NCBI GenBank assembly: GCA_002633025.1
Contig: NMRB01002244.1
Location: 1-64,000, forward strand
DNA: 64,000 bases
Origin: Notospermus geniculatus
Taxonomy: Eukaryota; Nemertea; Pilidiophora; Heteronemertea; Lineidae
Reading direction: 5' to 3'
Of this stretch, positions 30,230 to 43,320 are shown in pieces. Numbering within the stretch: the first letter of the stretch is position 1; every line of letters starts with the position of its first letter. The notes beneath the pieces were generated by a model. That model was not told the origin of the DNA and did not search any database. It was given only the letters and a program-made list of their open reading frames with translations. Both the position numbers and the translations under genes were made by a program.

Positions 30230-33200
30230 GTGGAAAATCATACCACTGTCTTTTGTACATGTACACCCCAAATGTTGATATATTAATGATACAACAACCT
30301 TGAAACAAAAGAGAATGGTTCATTCCAATACACGGATTTCGTTGTAAGTGAGACTTGGTATGGATGCTCCCTTCGAACTGTGGGATGTTTGTTTTTTGAT
30401 AATGTTGCACTTCACATCTTATCCATTTCAATTCCGTCCTTTTATCATTGTATTATAGTCGCTTGATAATCTATTATCTGTGATATCGTTTCCATTGCAT
30501 GAGTGCAATTGAAATAAACTTCTGTACATAACTGCCGATATTTGGGACCTTGTTTGATTTCTATTGGTTCACGTACTGAAATCTACAAAACCGTTTCTCT
30601 GAGCAATGACATCACTATACCTGATTTCGTACCACCAGCTGTCTTCAAGATACACCCCTCATTGTTTAAAAGAATTGCGAGGTTACGACCCAGACTCTAT
30701 TCCCGTTTCACCCTTTTCCAATTCACCCCATACAAAACCTAGTATACAGAATCCGAAGCCGAACCCTAGACATACAGTATAGTAACCACTGGAGGGCGTA
30801 TTGGAAAAGAACGAAATGGGAAGAGACCGTCAGCCATTGTTTCCCTTTCTCATTTCTTCCACCACATCGTCACGGTAGGACACCGCATGACCCAGGGAAT
30901 CGCCAGTTACTGTGCCAGGTGCATTGAGCATCTCCACAAAATTGCGACTTAGTCATTGTCAACAATTGCATTGTGCATTCTCCCGCAACGAACTTCTGTG
31001 CCAGCAAACGTTTATTCTCTAACTACCTTTGTGATAAAGACGTATGAATATACATGAGTGAGAATAGTCAACAGTAGAAATCTGGAGAATGACGTGATGG
31101 CTAATTTGACTGTCTGATTTTGGTCATTTGTTATGAACGATGACAGATTTTGATTTGGTTAGCATGAAGGATGGTGAAACATCTGTGGTGTACCCAACCT
31201 GTTGGAGTTAAACCATGCATTGGACGAAGACAAGTGGCATGGATCAGGTATGTCGGCCTGATGTAGCCTAGATGTAAATACATTCATGGTCACGCGAATC
31301 AGGCTGAACCTCGCAATAACCAGAGTGGAACATCGGAGTCGCTGAGAAGAGGGACCGAAGTTCTTATGCTTACTCTTCCGATAGCAAACGCTCTTTTTCG
31401 CGGGATGTCAAAAAAGTCATGTTCCTCGCTTCTATGTTGTAAGCAAGAATCGTGCCCCTATCAGAAACATGGCCCTGACTGCGCCATCATCGATGACCTG
31501 CATTAGATCAGCAGACACATCGTAATGTGTGATCAGCTCAATCATGACGACAACTTGAAGGTCTCCGGTCGTCGTTGACTTCAACGCCGAACAAACAGGT
31601 GTGACATCCTTTGCCGACTATGTGGCACCCTGCGGCGTATTGTAGGAGGATATACCTACAAAATCTCACAATATCATCACCAGTGGACACAACAAAACAA
31701 TTCCGAGACAAGGAACATTTGGACGACCATGGAAAAACGAGTATCATTTAAAACTGTTAAAGTTGCTGTAATCAAAATTAGTTTCTGAGCGTTCAGTTGG
31801 GATCTTGGGCCGAGAGAGAAACCTAGCAATTCGAGTCAGATATGAATTAAACAAGTCATAAATTGTCAGCGTCATAATAAAACGATGAATACACCTGTTC
31901 TCTCAGGAGGATCATGATGAATCGCCACGACAGGCTCGTCTTCGCGTGACGCCGCGGTCGGTCGGACTCCTGTCTGCGCCAAGCATCCATCAGTCAAAAT
32001 GAACCTGCCCCTCATTTGCCCTTCTCCGCCGATGAGCGTATCGCATGACCGAAAGGTAAACTCCGTCCTGTTCGTAGAAGGAGCGCTGGTGTAAGGCTTG
32101 GATTTTGAATTGATATGTTGAATGAGACACGGCCGACGAATCGTAACGAGCGGAGTTTTTTATGAAGTTATAGGTGAAAAGCTGTTCTTCCTGATCTCCC
32201 ACATTTGACACACTGCATCGTGAAGTGTTTTTATTCAGCGTTGCTAGGCATAATACAGGTTACAGTACACTTACAATACACCGTTCTTGACTGATACTGA
32301 ACGGTAACGGTAACCAAAGACACCCAGTCGAGTCTCTCTGTGGCAGCACTATCTGCTGGCGTGACAGACTGAAGCCCGGAATGGAGAGATTCCCCAAATC
32401 ATTTCGAAAGATCACAGGAAGGGTTCTGCATGATACATCGACAGAGTAACATGTCGTTGTCTCACAAAACACGTCTAAGTGAGTTTCGACATGTCAGTGG
32501 TTTTTAAAAATCCACATCGAAATTATACCATGCATTTGAAGTAGAATTGACAGTAGTCTTGAAATTTAGACTTTCGAAAATGAAGCAAATAAGAACGATC
32601 GGACTGATCATAAATCATTGGCTTATGACGTATCGTATTCAAGACATATAGAAAGCCTGAATACCTGGCCTGTCACAACAAAATAAGTAGCATTGAAACA
32701 CTCTGATACCAGACTTTGTTGTGCGTTTTTTTCTTTCAAAATACACGAAACGATTCCGCTACATCGCTTTCTCAGTAAAAGGGATGTGAAATAGGCCACC
32801 TCATGACAAAACGATGACCAGATTTTACTATGCGGGAACTTACCGTGTTGGGTAAACATCTTTTATTCAAGAATCAAATGTATACGTGATATTTGATGAG
32901 TTGAAAGCTTTAGCTGGCCGCTGTCCTAACAAGTGTCTGTCAGGATTAAGACACAATGAACATGTAAACTAACTGTCGGGTCAGAGAGTGGAAAATTGGC
33001 AACTTTTGAGTGGTATTCATGTCTTGATTGACATCGAAAATTGAAAGTATTTGCCCCATGTTTGCCCGTTACAGATAGCATGGTTTAACGTCACGATCTG
33101 TCAATCACGGCTGCCATTTTGAATGTGGTCGTATCGAGGCTGAAGGTCACGAGACAACGCGAGATGTCATCTGCGCGGACCGTACTTGGTGACTTGGCGG
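30230..33200. other. intergenic, nothing recognised
   Basis: No convincing exon, RNA gene or repeat. AATAAA near 30514 could be the polyadenylation signal of the gene upstream. Small ORFs of 60-90 codons on both strands show no domain signature. Confidence 0.5.
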
Positions 33201-33269
33201 GTTTGACATGATAGAAAAGTGGACGCTCACTCAATTAAGGCACGCCTTTCGCAGCGACAAAGTTACAAA

Positions 33270-33458
33270 ATGTCTTTTGGCGATTTAGCGGAGGATACAA
33301 ATTGGAACACGACCAGGACAAAAACACAAGTCAGATTTGACCAGCTGGGGCTGAAAGTTAGGGGTCGAGCCTTAGTTAGCCTTGATGAAAGCATTTTAAG
33401 ATCAGATGACAGATTTCGTCACAAAATCTTTTCCCCAGATACATTAGTGTTGAGATAA
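33270..33458 (+). CDS. possible first coding exon or short ORF, unknown
   Basis: An ATG at 33270 opens MSFGDLAEDTNWNTTRTKTQ and stays open to TAA after 33455. The preceding 150 bases (GCTGCCATTTTGAATG, GCGCGGACCG) look like a CpG-containing leader. It could be a first exon, with a donor at GTTAGG or GTCAGA inside, or chance. I see no acceptor partner downstream. Confidence 0.25.
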   Translation: MSFGDLAEDTNWNTTRTKTQVRFDQLGLKVRGRALVSLDESILRSDDRFRHKIFSPDTLVLR

Positions 33459-33469
33459 TCTGATTTGAA

Positions 33470-34550
33470 AAAGGTTTTAAAACTAAATACATGTACATGT
33501 ATAAGTGTTCTTACGTTAGAAATATCAATGATATCAATGCTGCAAAGGATTTTGTTCCCAATACTTTAGTCTATATCCTCGCCGATTTTGATGTCGTCTA
33601 AAGGGGTAATCCCAAATGCAACTGTGTCCATTAAAATATTGATGCCAAACATTTTGAAAAACATTCTAAAGTAACATTTTTGGTCGAAAACTATAATGCT
33701 CATATTTTGTCTTTGTGTTGGAATTACAATCTTTATTCAACGAGATGTCACCTCATCGATAGCAACTATACGTGGTGATCTGTCTTCAAAACATTTTTAT
33801 CCATATACCATGATAATCTCACGATCTTTCAATTCATTTTTGAAGAGAAAATTCCTACAAGTTCGTTTCTGAAGGAAACTCATTCACCGATACTCTGTGG
33901 TTGACTCCGTCGGAAGCCACCGAGTTCCCGACTCGTCGCGGAGAATCGCCTTCAATAATCCTGACTTCCCTCATCCGGCTGTATCCATTCATCATCCGGG
34001 TTCATGCTTCCCTATGTCGCTACCGGCCATCCTCCAGCTAACCTAACCAATGACAGAGATAACACCACCATAGATAATGCGGCGACAGGAATTGAATAAT
34101 AAATGGCGAAGGATGTTGAATTGTGCTCGGCTCAGGTGACTAGGAACAATGATACGGGTCGCGGTATCAATAATGAGAAATAGGCGGGGCTTAATCCTGT
34201 GACTGATGTTGCGGGACGTGGCGCTTGGGCCATTCCGCAAATCGTGGGGTGGTTGCAATGCGAAATCTCTTTACCGTCGCCACAAAATCACATCTAAATT
34301 CTAGAATTTTCTTGAAATTAAAAATTTCAGCCCTTCAACATTGCAACATCGAAAAAATCTCGCATATGTTGTTTTACGAATTAGTTTCTTCGTAGAAGAT
34401 TTGTTGCGTTACTGGCCACTGAAGCCCCTCACCCCCCCAGTTTTGACTCGTCCAGATCAGCATGAATACATCCCATCACATCATCTGAGTAGAACTTTCA
34501 GTTTTGATAATGATTCAGATTAAGCCATAAGCCCATCATTGTCATCTCTT
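33470..34550. other. intergenic, nothing recognised
   Basis: AT-rich with a few short inverted repeats. No domain-bearing ORF. Confidence 0.45.
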
Positions 34551-34735
34551 CAATTATTCATTAGTGCCATCAGTTTATAGTCTGACTTTGTAGCTGGCGG
34601 ATGAGTTGAACTGGTGAAGTGGTGAAGTGAGGACTGTCTAGTTCGAGTTATCGGAGACTCATAGTAGACAGTCAATTTAGTACTGATACTGGACAGTCAT
34701 TTAGGATAGCATCAGAGGGACACGTACATTTCAGG

Positions 34736-34799
34736 ATGATGATGATGATGGATAATGAAGATGTGACTGTGGTCAACCCAGAGAGTCCCTACTCAGACG
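34736..34799 (+). CDS. probable first coding exon of an unknown gene
   Basis: Five ATG codons in a row (34736-34750) are followed by DNEDVTVVNPESPYSDG and a consensus donor G/GTAAGT at 34800. The acidic start and donor look like the first coding exon of a long-intron gene, possibly a regulatory one, whose other exons lie beyond the window or were not recognised. TTTCAG just before the first ATG could alternatively be an acceptor. Identity unknown. Confidence 0.45.
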
Positions 34800-35250
34800 G
34801 TAAGTTCAGAATTAATTAAACTGCATACATGTAACATTTCAAAGATAGTTGTCGAAATGTTATGCAATCCTGTTCTGCAACCAAACAACTTAAAGTTGAA
34901 ACTACAGTTGACATTACCTCACATTGCCATACCATTTTTGTTTTCTGCATAAAATATTCGTCCATAACTGCTGTAGAATCGACTACGAATTATGATGATT
35001 GTCAATGGTATATGACTTCCCACAGGTGACGGGAATCCTACATATAAATTGCTTCCCACAAACCAGGTATGTCAGTGTCAATTTCTTCAAACGTCATACA
35101 GTGCGTTTGGTATTTCCCGGCCACGAATCGTGTCATTTGATGACATTATCAAATAGGAATAATGCAGCAAGAAATACAATTCACTTTTCAATATCTAGAA
35201 GTAATATTTCATGTTCTCGAGGAGTGTACATTTTGCTTATTTGGTGATTG

Positions 35251-35457
35251 TGGAGTTTAGAAGCCAAACGTTATCAAGTTGTACCAAAAACTCGTACGCC
35301 AAAAATTCATAAGCAAGCTCGCTTGTGAGTTTTACACTGTTAGAAAAAACAGTGTGGAGTTTAGAAGCCAAACGTTATCAAGTTGTACCAAAAACTCGTA
35401 CGCCAAAAATTCATAAGCAAGCTCGCTTGTGAGTTTTACACTGTTAGAAAAAACAGA
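35251..35457 (+). repeat. 104-bp perfect tandem duplication
   Basis: The unit starting TGGAGTTTAGAAGCCAAACG is repeated head to tail without a visible difference (second copy from 35355). Each unit includes the palindrome-like AAGCAAGCTCGCTTGTG and ends in the left terminus of the MITE that follows (TACACTGTTAGAAAAAACAG). Confidence 0.95.
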
Positions 35458-35721
35458 AGAATTTAACAGAATTTTCTGGCAGCAGAGTTTCAAGCAGTTT
35501 CTGTGAAATTACAGGAGCCACCTTTTTAGTTAAAGGCATTGCATCTGAACCAATGACCTTCGTTTTATGTTACACCTAGGAGGACCTTCCAAAAAAGGGT
35601 CATGGGCAATGACATAATATTCCTTTGACCCTGAATCCTTTCTGTAAATTTACAGAAAGTGCTTGAAACTCTGCTGCACGGACTATTCTGTAGAATCTTC
35701 TGCGGCTTTTTAAACAGTGTA
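35437..35721. mobile_element. ACACTGTTA-type MITE
   Basis: TACACTGTTAGAAAAAACAG and inner GGCAGCAGAGTTTCAAGCA pair with TGCTTGAAACTCTGCTGC and CTTTTTAAACAGTGTA. The ends resemble those of 55971-56225. Confidence 0.8.
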
Positions 35722-36177
35722 CATGTACTTTAGGGTCGCATCTGAAATACATGTATGTATCTTTTGGCTGCAAAATCATGCAATAATACTTGTCATGTGT
35801 CCACTGCAAAACCATAGCTTGATGTATTACTTGTCATAGATCATGCGAGAAAAAATATCGTTGTATGATCATAATCACTTCATCGTAGATTTCAGATTTC
35901 TTATCTTAGACGTCGTAAGACTCTACTTGTATCATGTTTTGTGCAATGTTTAAGATGTGTTGCGTAATCAACATTTCAAATGACAGACTGTATAACATGT
36001 TATATTCCTGTATCGCAACGAGAAAATTTGTGAAGCAGAGTTAATTTTTTACACGTACTGTAAGTTTATTCAAGATATCATGTGCAGCTTCTGGAGAAGA
36101 AAAGCCAAGGGATTATAGATTTCTACAGAGTTTAACATATTTTACAATACAGTTATATGGACACGCGTAGATGTAAC

Positions 36178-36315
36178 TTAAAGGCCCGTTTCCACTTGAG
36201 CGTTTTACGCCGCGTTTTGACGCTTCGCCCATTGTTTGCAAGCAGAGCGGCGGAAAATAACAAAAGATTTGACGCATCACGCGGCGTAAAACGCTCTAGT
36301 GGAAACGGGCCTTAA
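36178..36315. mobile_element. TTAA hairpin MITE R (loop shared with MITE A)
   Basis: Flanked by TTAA on both sides. AGGCCCGTTTCCACTTGAGC and AAACGCTCTAGTGGAAAC-GGGCC are inverted ends; ACGCCGCG pairs with CGCGGCGT. The middle (TTGTTTGCAAGCAGAGCGGC, GGAAAATAACAAA) matches the middle of 1833-1987, but the arms do not. Confidence 0.9.
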
Positions 36316-39300
36316 GAAGAGCATGGAAAGTGAGGCGGAATTAGGTGCAAAGTCTAGAAACGTTTCGAAGCGGAGTCAAATACTTGTGCAGAGGCAGAAG
36401 GTTTACCAAGATTTGTGCAAAAATATATCCAAGCCAACTCGAAAGGTTCAAATCATTTTTTATTACTTGACCTACATGATCTCTTCGATCAGTAGGTTGT
36501 TCTTGATTTTTCACGCTAATCAAACTCAGATCCGCCGTTTGTTCTAGGCATCAACATTTCAGAATCTGTCTTATACTTATGCCTGGAAATTGGAAACCGT
36601 AACCTTTAGTTACAAGTAAGTTAAGTGAGTGGAGAGGAAGCATCGTTCGCACAAGTTACAGATCAGTATGATAGGAACGTAAAACTATCCAAAAAGAGCC
36701 CTTTCACGCCGTCATAATTATTTCCCAAGGGCTTACATAGATTATTGTATGAAAACCAAGGTCGCATGCATACAGATTATTCTTCTGCGAAATATTTAGA
36801 ATTTTTTAAACAAAGGTGACTGTTAATTGGGGTTTAATCGCAACATCACCGAAGGTGACTGACGTTTTGTCATCGAAAACGTAACCTCGTTCCTTCACAG
36901 GTTTCTTTCAATAGTTGTTGAACCCCTTTAAACTATCGTCTTGTCTCAACTTGATGATTCTCAAATCGATTAGCAGTTTTTGAATCATTCACTTCATGAT
37001 GACCTCGAATTATGGAGTTAGACAAGAGTATCCCAATTAATGACGAAAGACTGTCTCTAAATAAAAATGTGCACCTAGGAGGTGGTCTAACGCGATGGCA
37101 CCTGTCAAGGAAACCCCCAAGAATTCGCGCTCCCAGTTTGGAAAGTTATCCAAATTATTTTTATCCATACTGATTAAATAGTAGCTTTCGAAACTTTTTT
37201 ATGCATACTGCACTCAAAACGTGACTTTCTGCGACAATATGAAATAGTATTGTATTATTCTCAACGACATTTGAGAGGCGGCCAGCTTTTTTGGCAGCTT
37301 GCCCTTCAATGGACACAATTTCATCATATTTTGCTATTTTAGGATTAGCGTAAGGAAGTTAAGCTGACTTCATTGATATCCTCGACCAACACCATTCTAG
37401 ACATCATTCTTATGTCGTACATTATTCAGGCGATCGTTCAGTGGGCGAACAGCCACAAGGGATTGAGTCAAACCTACAAACCACATCATAAAAGCGTCCA
37501 CCTTGTCGTAACCGATATACGAAGTCATGACAATTCCCCCGTGTTTGCTGTGACATTAGGTTATTTAGCATTTTCATCTCAATAGGACAAGCACGTCCTT
37601 CCTCACTGTAGAAACCCGACTTAAAATGGCCAATATCAAGTCCCTTAGTCTAGGAGCAAAGAGCGTAAAATTGCTTATTCTCGTAGCGTTGCTGTCATAA
37701 CTGTGGGAGTGTAAACCGACCCGGAAAGAAGAGTAACATGTCTTGTCAAAGCACACACGGGGATACATTTGGCCGAAAGCCGGCGGTTAAAAATGTAAAG
37801 CTGAATTTTGTCATGCGGTGGGGCGAATTTGACACCAGCAAGCATCGTTTGGGCAAACATCTATCTTCAACATGAATCATTCTAAATCGCAAATGTGTCC
37901 GTAAATGGGAATTCAAAATTTACTAAAGCCGTATTCGGAGTGTTGTGAACTTTAATCAAATAGTTTAAACACATCGTGGAGTTCAAGAATTCCCTATTGG
38001 ATATTTGTTGGTTTAATTCATCGCCATCATGAAAATGGATATACCCGATAAGAGCAAATAGCAAACATTGGCACAGCTAGCTCTCTGCTCGCCCACCATA
38101 GACTCATTCATGCCATTATCAGAGGTGACAAATTCTTACTCTCATGTTCATAATTCCCAAACTTTCTTGAGTGCATCTTATCTCTATGAGGACCTACTCT
38201 GACCACCCCCGACCGTTGATGTGGGACTTGAGCTACTTTACGATGTTACAGAGATGCAGTGACACGACTTTGAATTCCTTCCGCGGTTAATTCGAAGGTA
38301 ATTAAAAGCTCTCCAAATCGATTTCCACTTTAAACATTACATTACTTTCAGGAGTTGCTTTTTTGCTTTAGAAGTCCATCTGCTTTTCATGAGATAAAGA
38401 CCCGTTTCGCGCATATAGCAATGGTCAACAGTTCTTATACAGTCATGTATAAGTATTACCACAAAAAGCACACTTAAATGCCGTGGTATACATGTGCCTA
38501 CAAAAATACTCACAAAATTTGTAGCAAGCAAATAAAAAGTATAAATATGAACTAATATCACAAAATTGATGTAGATATTGAAACATACGTGGTGTCAAAA
38601 TATTCTTTAAGGCGAACAGGGGTGGACGTTTTTAGGCCAGAGTAATGCAAAAATACACTGCGCAGATTTTCTTTGTCAGAAATTTTGGACACATGCGCGT
38701 CATCATTTGGTGCAAGGAGGGGATTACAAGATCCGTTGCTCAGTTGTGACAACCTTTTACCTTATACCAGGAAGCGATTGTTGTCGACTTGATGCCCATC
38801 TGGGCCTGTTTCAGAAACGGAAGGCGGGTCTTTTTCAGGATTTCGTTCCTCTCGTCCGGCCGGAGATCAAACCGAATTGAAATTATAGACAGGCAGGCAG
38901 GCAGGCCCTGCTGTACTGGCCGTTTCCCCTTTTACTGTTGAGTGTTGCTCTGTGACAGCCTAAATTATGTAACAGTGACGATGTCCTTTCCCCAGGTGTA
39001 ACCGAGGAATGCACACCATTCTACGGATTCGTCCAGTATGTGTACTCCTTGCTGTCGAGTCAATATTAAGTTGTTTGTCGGGTAAACCGAGATTATTTGA
39101 TGCTTGCCACCCTTGTACGTGGGAAGTGGCAGGTAAGACGAAATTGTAAACCTGCAAATCAATTTGATTTGTATAAATCCCCGCTCTTGCAACGCTCATC
39201 CCGTTTCTATCAGCAGGGAGTTTGGTCAACGAAAGCCATGGAGTTATTCAAGGATTCCAAAGATATCCTTTGATGATATAAATAATTAAGAAATATGCTG

Positions 39301-39470
39301 CACAGCTATGTCTGAAACTCATTCAATTTTGACAATGATATTCTACAAATCGGCAATTCGCCTTCCGAAAGATATTCGTTTGTTTTGCAGTTTGCAGATG
39401 GATATCTGTTTGGATTTTCGAACGATTTTTTCTCAACGGTATTCGAGTAGCAGTCAATATTTGTCTTCTC
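36316..39470. other. intergenic, nothing recognised
   Basis: AT-rich. The small ORFs have no domain features. A GGCAGGCAGGCAGG run is at about 38892. No RNA gene recognised. Confidence 0.5.
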
Positions 39471-40085
39471 AACCGCACTGTAAATCCAGGTGACGCGTTT
39501 AGCGTTTAGTTTTGTGTTTAACAAAACACAACTTAACACATTACGTGAATATAACTGAACATATCATCAGGACAGGCGTTCTATCCGCCTAGAAACATAC
39601 GTCTTGTTGCCTAAAATGCCGAAATATATCATTTGTTGTACTGTAAATCTAAAGTCTAAACACGAAACTAAACGGGAATATGCAACACTTTTTAAACATC
39701 TAAACGCGATTAGTTTTCCATTAGAAATGAACAGATGACCTAAACACTGCATTTAGAAAACAGTAAATCTAAATGTCTTGTAAATGTCTTGTTTAACTTA
39801 TAAACATCTCGTTCAGTTTCCCCTAAACACGAAACATGAAGGAATCCTGAACATCGTGTTTAGGGCTGGTTCACGGCTCGGGTGGAATTGGTCAAATTTG
39901 TCGTTTCGCTATATCTCCCGCCGGCGAATTTTTTTCCCCCAGGATATAAAAGATATAAATCAGATGCATAAAGGTGGAATAAACTTATTCCAGGTCTAAC
40001 TTCACGCTTTAACGTTCAGGAGGAAATAATACAGTAGACAGGTTTTCCGAGTTACCCAAAGAAAAATTCCAGGCCAGGGCGTGTA

Positions 40086-40160
40086 GCCCCAGTGGCGTAG
40101 TGGTTAGAGCGTTGGTCCAGATTATGCATGTTGCAGGTGGGCCCTGGATCGAATCTGCCT
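40086..40160 (+). mobile_element. tRNA-like SINE head fragment
   Basis: AGTGGCGTAGTGGTTAGAGC is a good tRNA A-box region and CTGGATCGAATCTGC a B-box region at the right spacing. There is no aminoacyl-stem complement, so it is a SINE head rather than a tRNA gene. Confidence 0.65.
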
Positions 40161-40375
40161 GCCGGTATTATTCACTCTTTACTGCGTGCCTTTTTATACT
40201 TTTTTCCTTCATCTTCCAACACTTTTTTGTCACTTTTTCAGTCTAAATCAGTCGGTTTAATAATTTTTTGCCGTCATGGAAACACATTAATCTATTTCGT
40301 TGGAATATGGAGAACTAAACGCGTTTAGATGTTTAAAATATGTTGCATATTCCCGTTTAGTTTCGTGTTCAGACC

Positions 40376-40587
40376 TTAAAGTAGCACGGTATTGCCACTT
40401 TTTCTCGACAGCCGGCGCCACCGCGCCACTCTCCAACCCGAGGGACTAACTACATTTCGGCGAATGACCCGATTTACTGCGTACATTTTGTAATGCATTT
40501 TTGTAGTTCATCTTACTGCCGCTAGGTGGCTCCCTCTACGTCGGCAGTCAAATAACACATTTGAGATCCAATACCGTGCTCCTTTAA
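40376..40587. mobile_element. TTAA MITE (AGTAGCACGGTATTG ends)
   Basis: TTAAAGTAGCACGGTATTG and CAATACCGTGCTCCTTTAA are near-perfect inverted ends including TTAA. About 212 bp, non-coding, nested in the 39475-40607 element. Confidence 0.9.
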
Positions 40588-40989
40588 ACACTTTAGATTT
40601 ACAGTGCGCTTGGCGACAACTTCACCATCGGCCTTGTTCGTCAGGCTGTGTTTCTGCTTGGTCATCCTCAGCAATTGCCTATAGCTTTGTCAAGAGCATC
40701 TGTTTCTTCCCAGGCACTATAGTGTATACCTGATGGATAAAACCCGTATGTCAAAGGTTGTCTCTTCCGTGTGTATGACCTGCATTAATGCAATGTACAT
40801 GTCAGCAGGTGGTTTATACAGAGGTCTGCTCTTGAATGTTGTCACATGCATGAAAGCTACGGGCTGTTTGATCATGTAATTTGCAAAACATCAGATAATC
40901 AGCTACATTTGCATGCTTGCGAGTTAGTTGCCATTATGAGGTCTCTAAAGTGGCTATATGATGAAAACGACTGAAATTCCTGATTCAAT

Positions 40990-41320
40990 ACAGAACCCAT
41001 ATTTCCCATTAAAAATTCATGAATCTATAGAACCCAAATTTCCCATTACTAAACCCTGACTGCAGACTCTACAGAACCCATAATTCCCATTACCAATTCC
41101 TTAGTAAATACTGTACAGAACCCAAATTTCCCATTCCAATACGTGACTCTACAGAACGCCAAGTTCCCGATTTCTGACTTTACAGAACCCAAAATTCCCA
41201 TTACCACTTCCTGACTCTACAGAATCCCAAATTCCCATTACCAATCCCTGATTCTACAGAACCCCTAATTCCCATTACCGAATCCCGAGTCGACAGAAGC
41301 CAAATTTCCATTACCAACTG
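40990..41320 (+). repeat. degenerate minisatellite, unit about 35-40 bases
   Basis: About nine imperfect copies of ACAGAACCCAAATTTCCCAT followed by TACCAATTCCTGACTCT. Unit length varies through indels. Confidence 0.9.
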
Positions 41321-41624
41321 ACACAGTCTGGGCTTATTCGGTTTCCACTGGGCCTAGCGCTACAACATCAAGATATATCGTATTCCATGGCAGAGATTAC
41401 ATTTCCCGAGGAACTCCGGGTCAGTTAGAAACGGTGTCCTGTTATAAATCGTATCAACCTCACACCCCGTCAATCAATATCGAGCGAAATATTGAGTGAC
41501 CGTAATAAATTTGATTGACACTAGCAGTTCTTACATCTTCCTGTTACAGGGCCGGATAGGTACAGAGTTAATGACTGAGACCCTTTTCATTTTATCTGTA
41601 GGCCTACATACTCAGTAAACTCAC

Positions 41625-41880
41625 TTAAAGATAATGTATCACGACTTCATTGTTTACATTCAATGTTTGTAAACATGGATGTTTACATTATGTTATTTTG
41701 GACTTTTGGGACATGCCAACCCACCAAAATGAATACTTTTGGAATCAACAGAATTTCTAGACAGGCATGCTACCAACAAATTACTCATAAGACAAAGAAA
41801 GCTTGGACATCAACGAACAAAATGTAAATAAACAATGAATTTCGTGGCCCGCGAAAATACCCGTGATACATTATCTTTAA
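41625..41880. mobile_element. TTAA MITE (AGATAATGTATCACG ends)
   Basis: TTAAAGATAATGTATCACG and CGTGATACATTATCTTTAA are perfect inverted ends including TTAA. Inner related pairs are ATTGTTTACATT and AATGTAAATAAACAAT. Confidence 0.95.
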
Positions 41881-41899
41881 AATGTGGTACGTACAGTTT

Positions 41900-43320
41900 G
41901 TTTCCAAAGCGCTTGCTCGTTTGAGAAGAACTTCTCAAAAAGATAATATTTTATGTATACATGTAAGTGGCGAATACTCATAAATGATGGCGACGCATGA
42001 GCTCTTCACAAAAGAATGTCGCCATCTGAGGTTTCTAAATCCGTGTGCTTACAGTAGAAATCACGACGTCTCAGGTGTTCTGATAATTAAGTAGCAATTC
42101 CCACCAATTAATTATTTGATTAAGGATCAATCCACATCAATATAATTAGTCGCCACGGGGCGAGTGTTATGCAACGCACACTCATAATTGAGTTGTGTCA
42201 TCATTTTCGACACCGACTCGGCTTCCTAAACCAATTTCACCGTCTTCCGCTTGGATTAACATCGGGAAAGACGAAACGGAAACGTGGTATGTATTTTCAG
42301 CTCAGCGTCGTCGTCTGTTGTTTTGGAAGCTCCTCCGTTCTCTGTACAGCTTCGTTTAAATCTTGGTGTCAAATGAAAATAGCGGTCTTTTTATACGTCT
42401 GGCCAGTTCATTTTAAGTTCACATCATCGACTGACTTATTGTTCCAGCTTTTTTGACAAGTCGGATCCTCTGTGGATACGCCGATTAAAATTGTTCCTGC
42501 TGTCTACTTTTCTTGCTTCACGTAAAAATTTACATGTGACCGTAGCAATTCTCGGTTTTCACTAGATCTCTACAGCACTGAACGCCTAATCGACGACGGC
42601 CAACTGTCCCCCACCTGACTTCTTCAAAATTCTGAAAACATCTTCCAATTCACATCAAAACTGACTGATAGCTACCAAAAATAGATAAGATGGCTTATCT
42701 ATTTTTGCTGATACATAGGCCTATGTCCTAAAGGAGGAAACTCAAATCATAAAAGACATACTCTGTCCATACTTCTCGGTACAGCCTCTAGTTTATACTC
42801 CACAGGCAACCACGCTCCTTGACTGTTCGGTAGCCCTTCACAGGATGATGTCAATTCGGGTGATTGTACGCCCTCGGATTCCAATAAACACACTAACAAG
42901 ACATCACAAATAATATCATTTCCACCGAGCGGAACTAGGCAATCTGATTTGGACTAAAAGGTTTAGTGTCTGGATTGATCTGATAAATAATAGGCATCGA
43001 GCTAACTCGTTTAGGATGCTATCATCGCGGCGGAATGTTAGAGAAGACAGAATCAAATGCTATCCGTTGCCGGAGTCAATGGAAATTGCGTTATTTCTGC
43101 ACCTCCGCAGCCGAGATTAATTCACTTAGAGACAATCGAGAAATAAATGTAGCTCCCAAGCCCTGGTCCGTGCAAATTGCTTAACCCGGTTGATCCAAAT
43201 CCACCGCGTCAGAATTGCTAAATTGAATCAGCGAGCGCAAATGCTAAAAATTAAGTAAATTGCATTAAAAGTGGCAGAGATGTGGTTGAGGCGTTATCGC
43301 TTGTCACAATTGCCTTTCAT
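41900..43320. other. intergenic, AT-rich, possible regulatory DNA
   Basis: No exon recognised. Two stretches (about 42080-42160 and 42900-43300) are dense in TAATTA, ATTAAT and GATAAA words, with few repeats, which could mark enhancers. This is composition only. A palindrome TAGATAAGATGGCTTATCTA lies at about 42683. Confidence 0.3.

Larger units (their letters stand above)
39475..40607. mobile_element. 1.1-kb composite inverted-repeat element
   Basis: GCACTGTAAATC at the left and GATTTACAGTGCG at the right are inverted ends. A longer inner pair is at 39653-39706 (CTAAACACGAAACTAAACGG, GAATATGCAAC) and 40318-40372 in reverse. A SINE fragment (40086-40160) and a TTAA MITE (40376-40587) lie inside. 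Non-autonomous: no transposase ORF. Confidence 0.7.
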
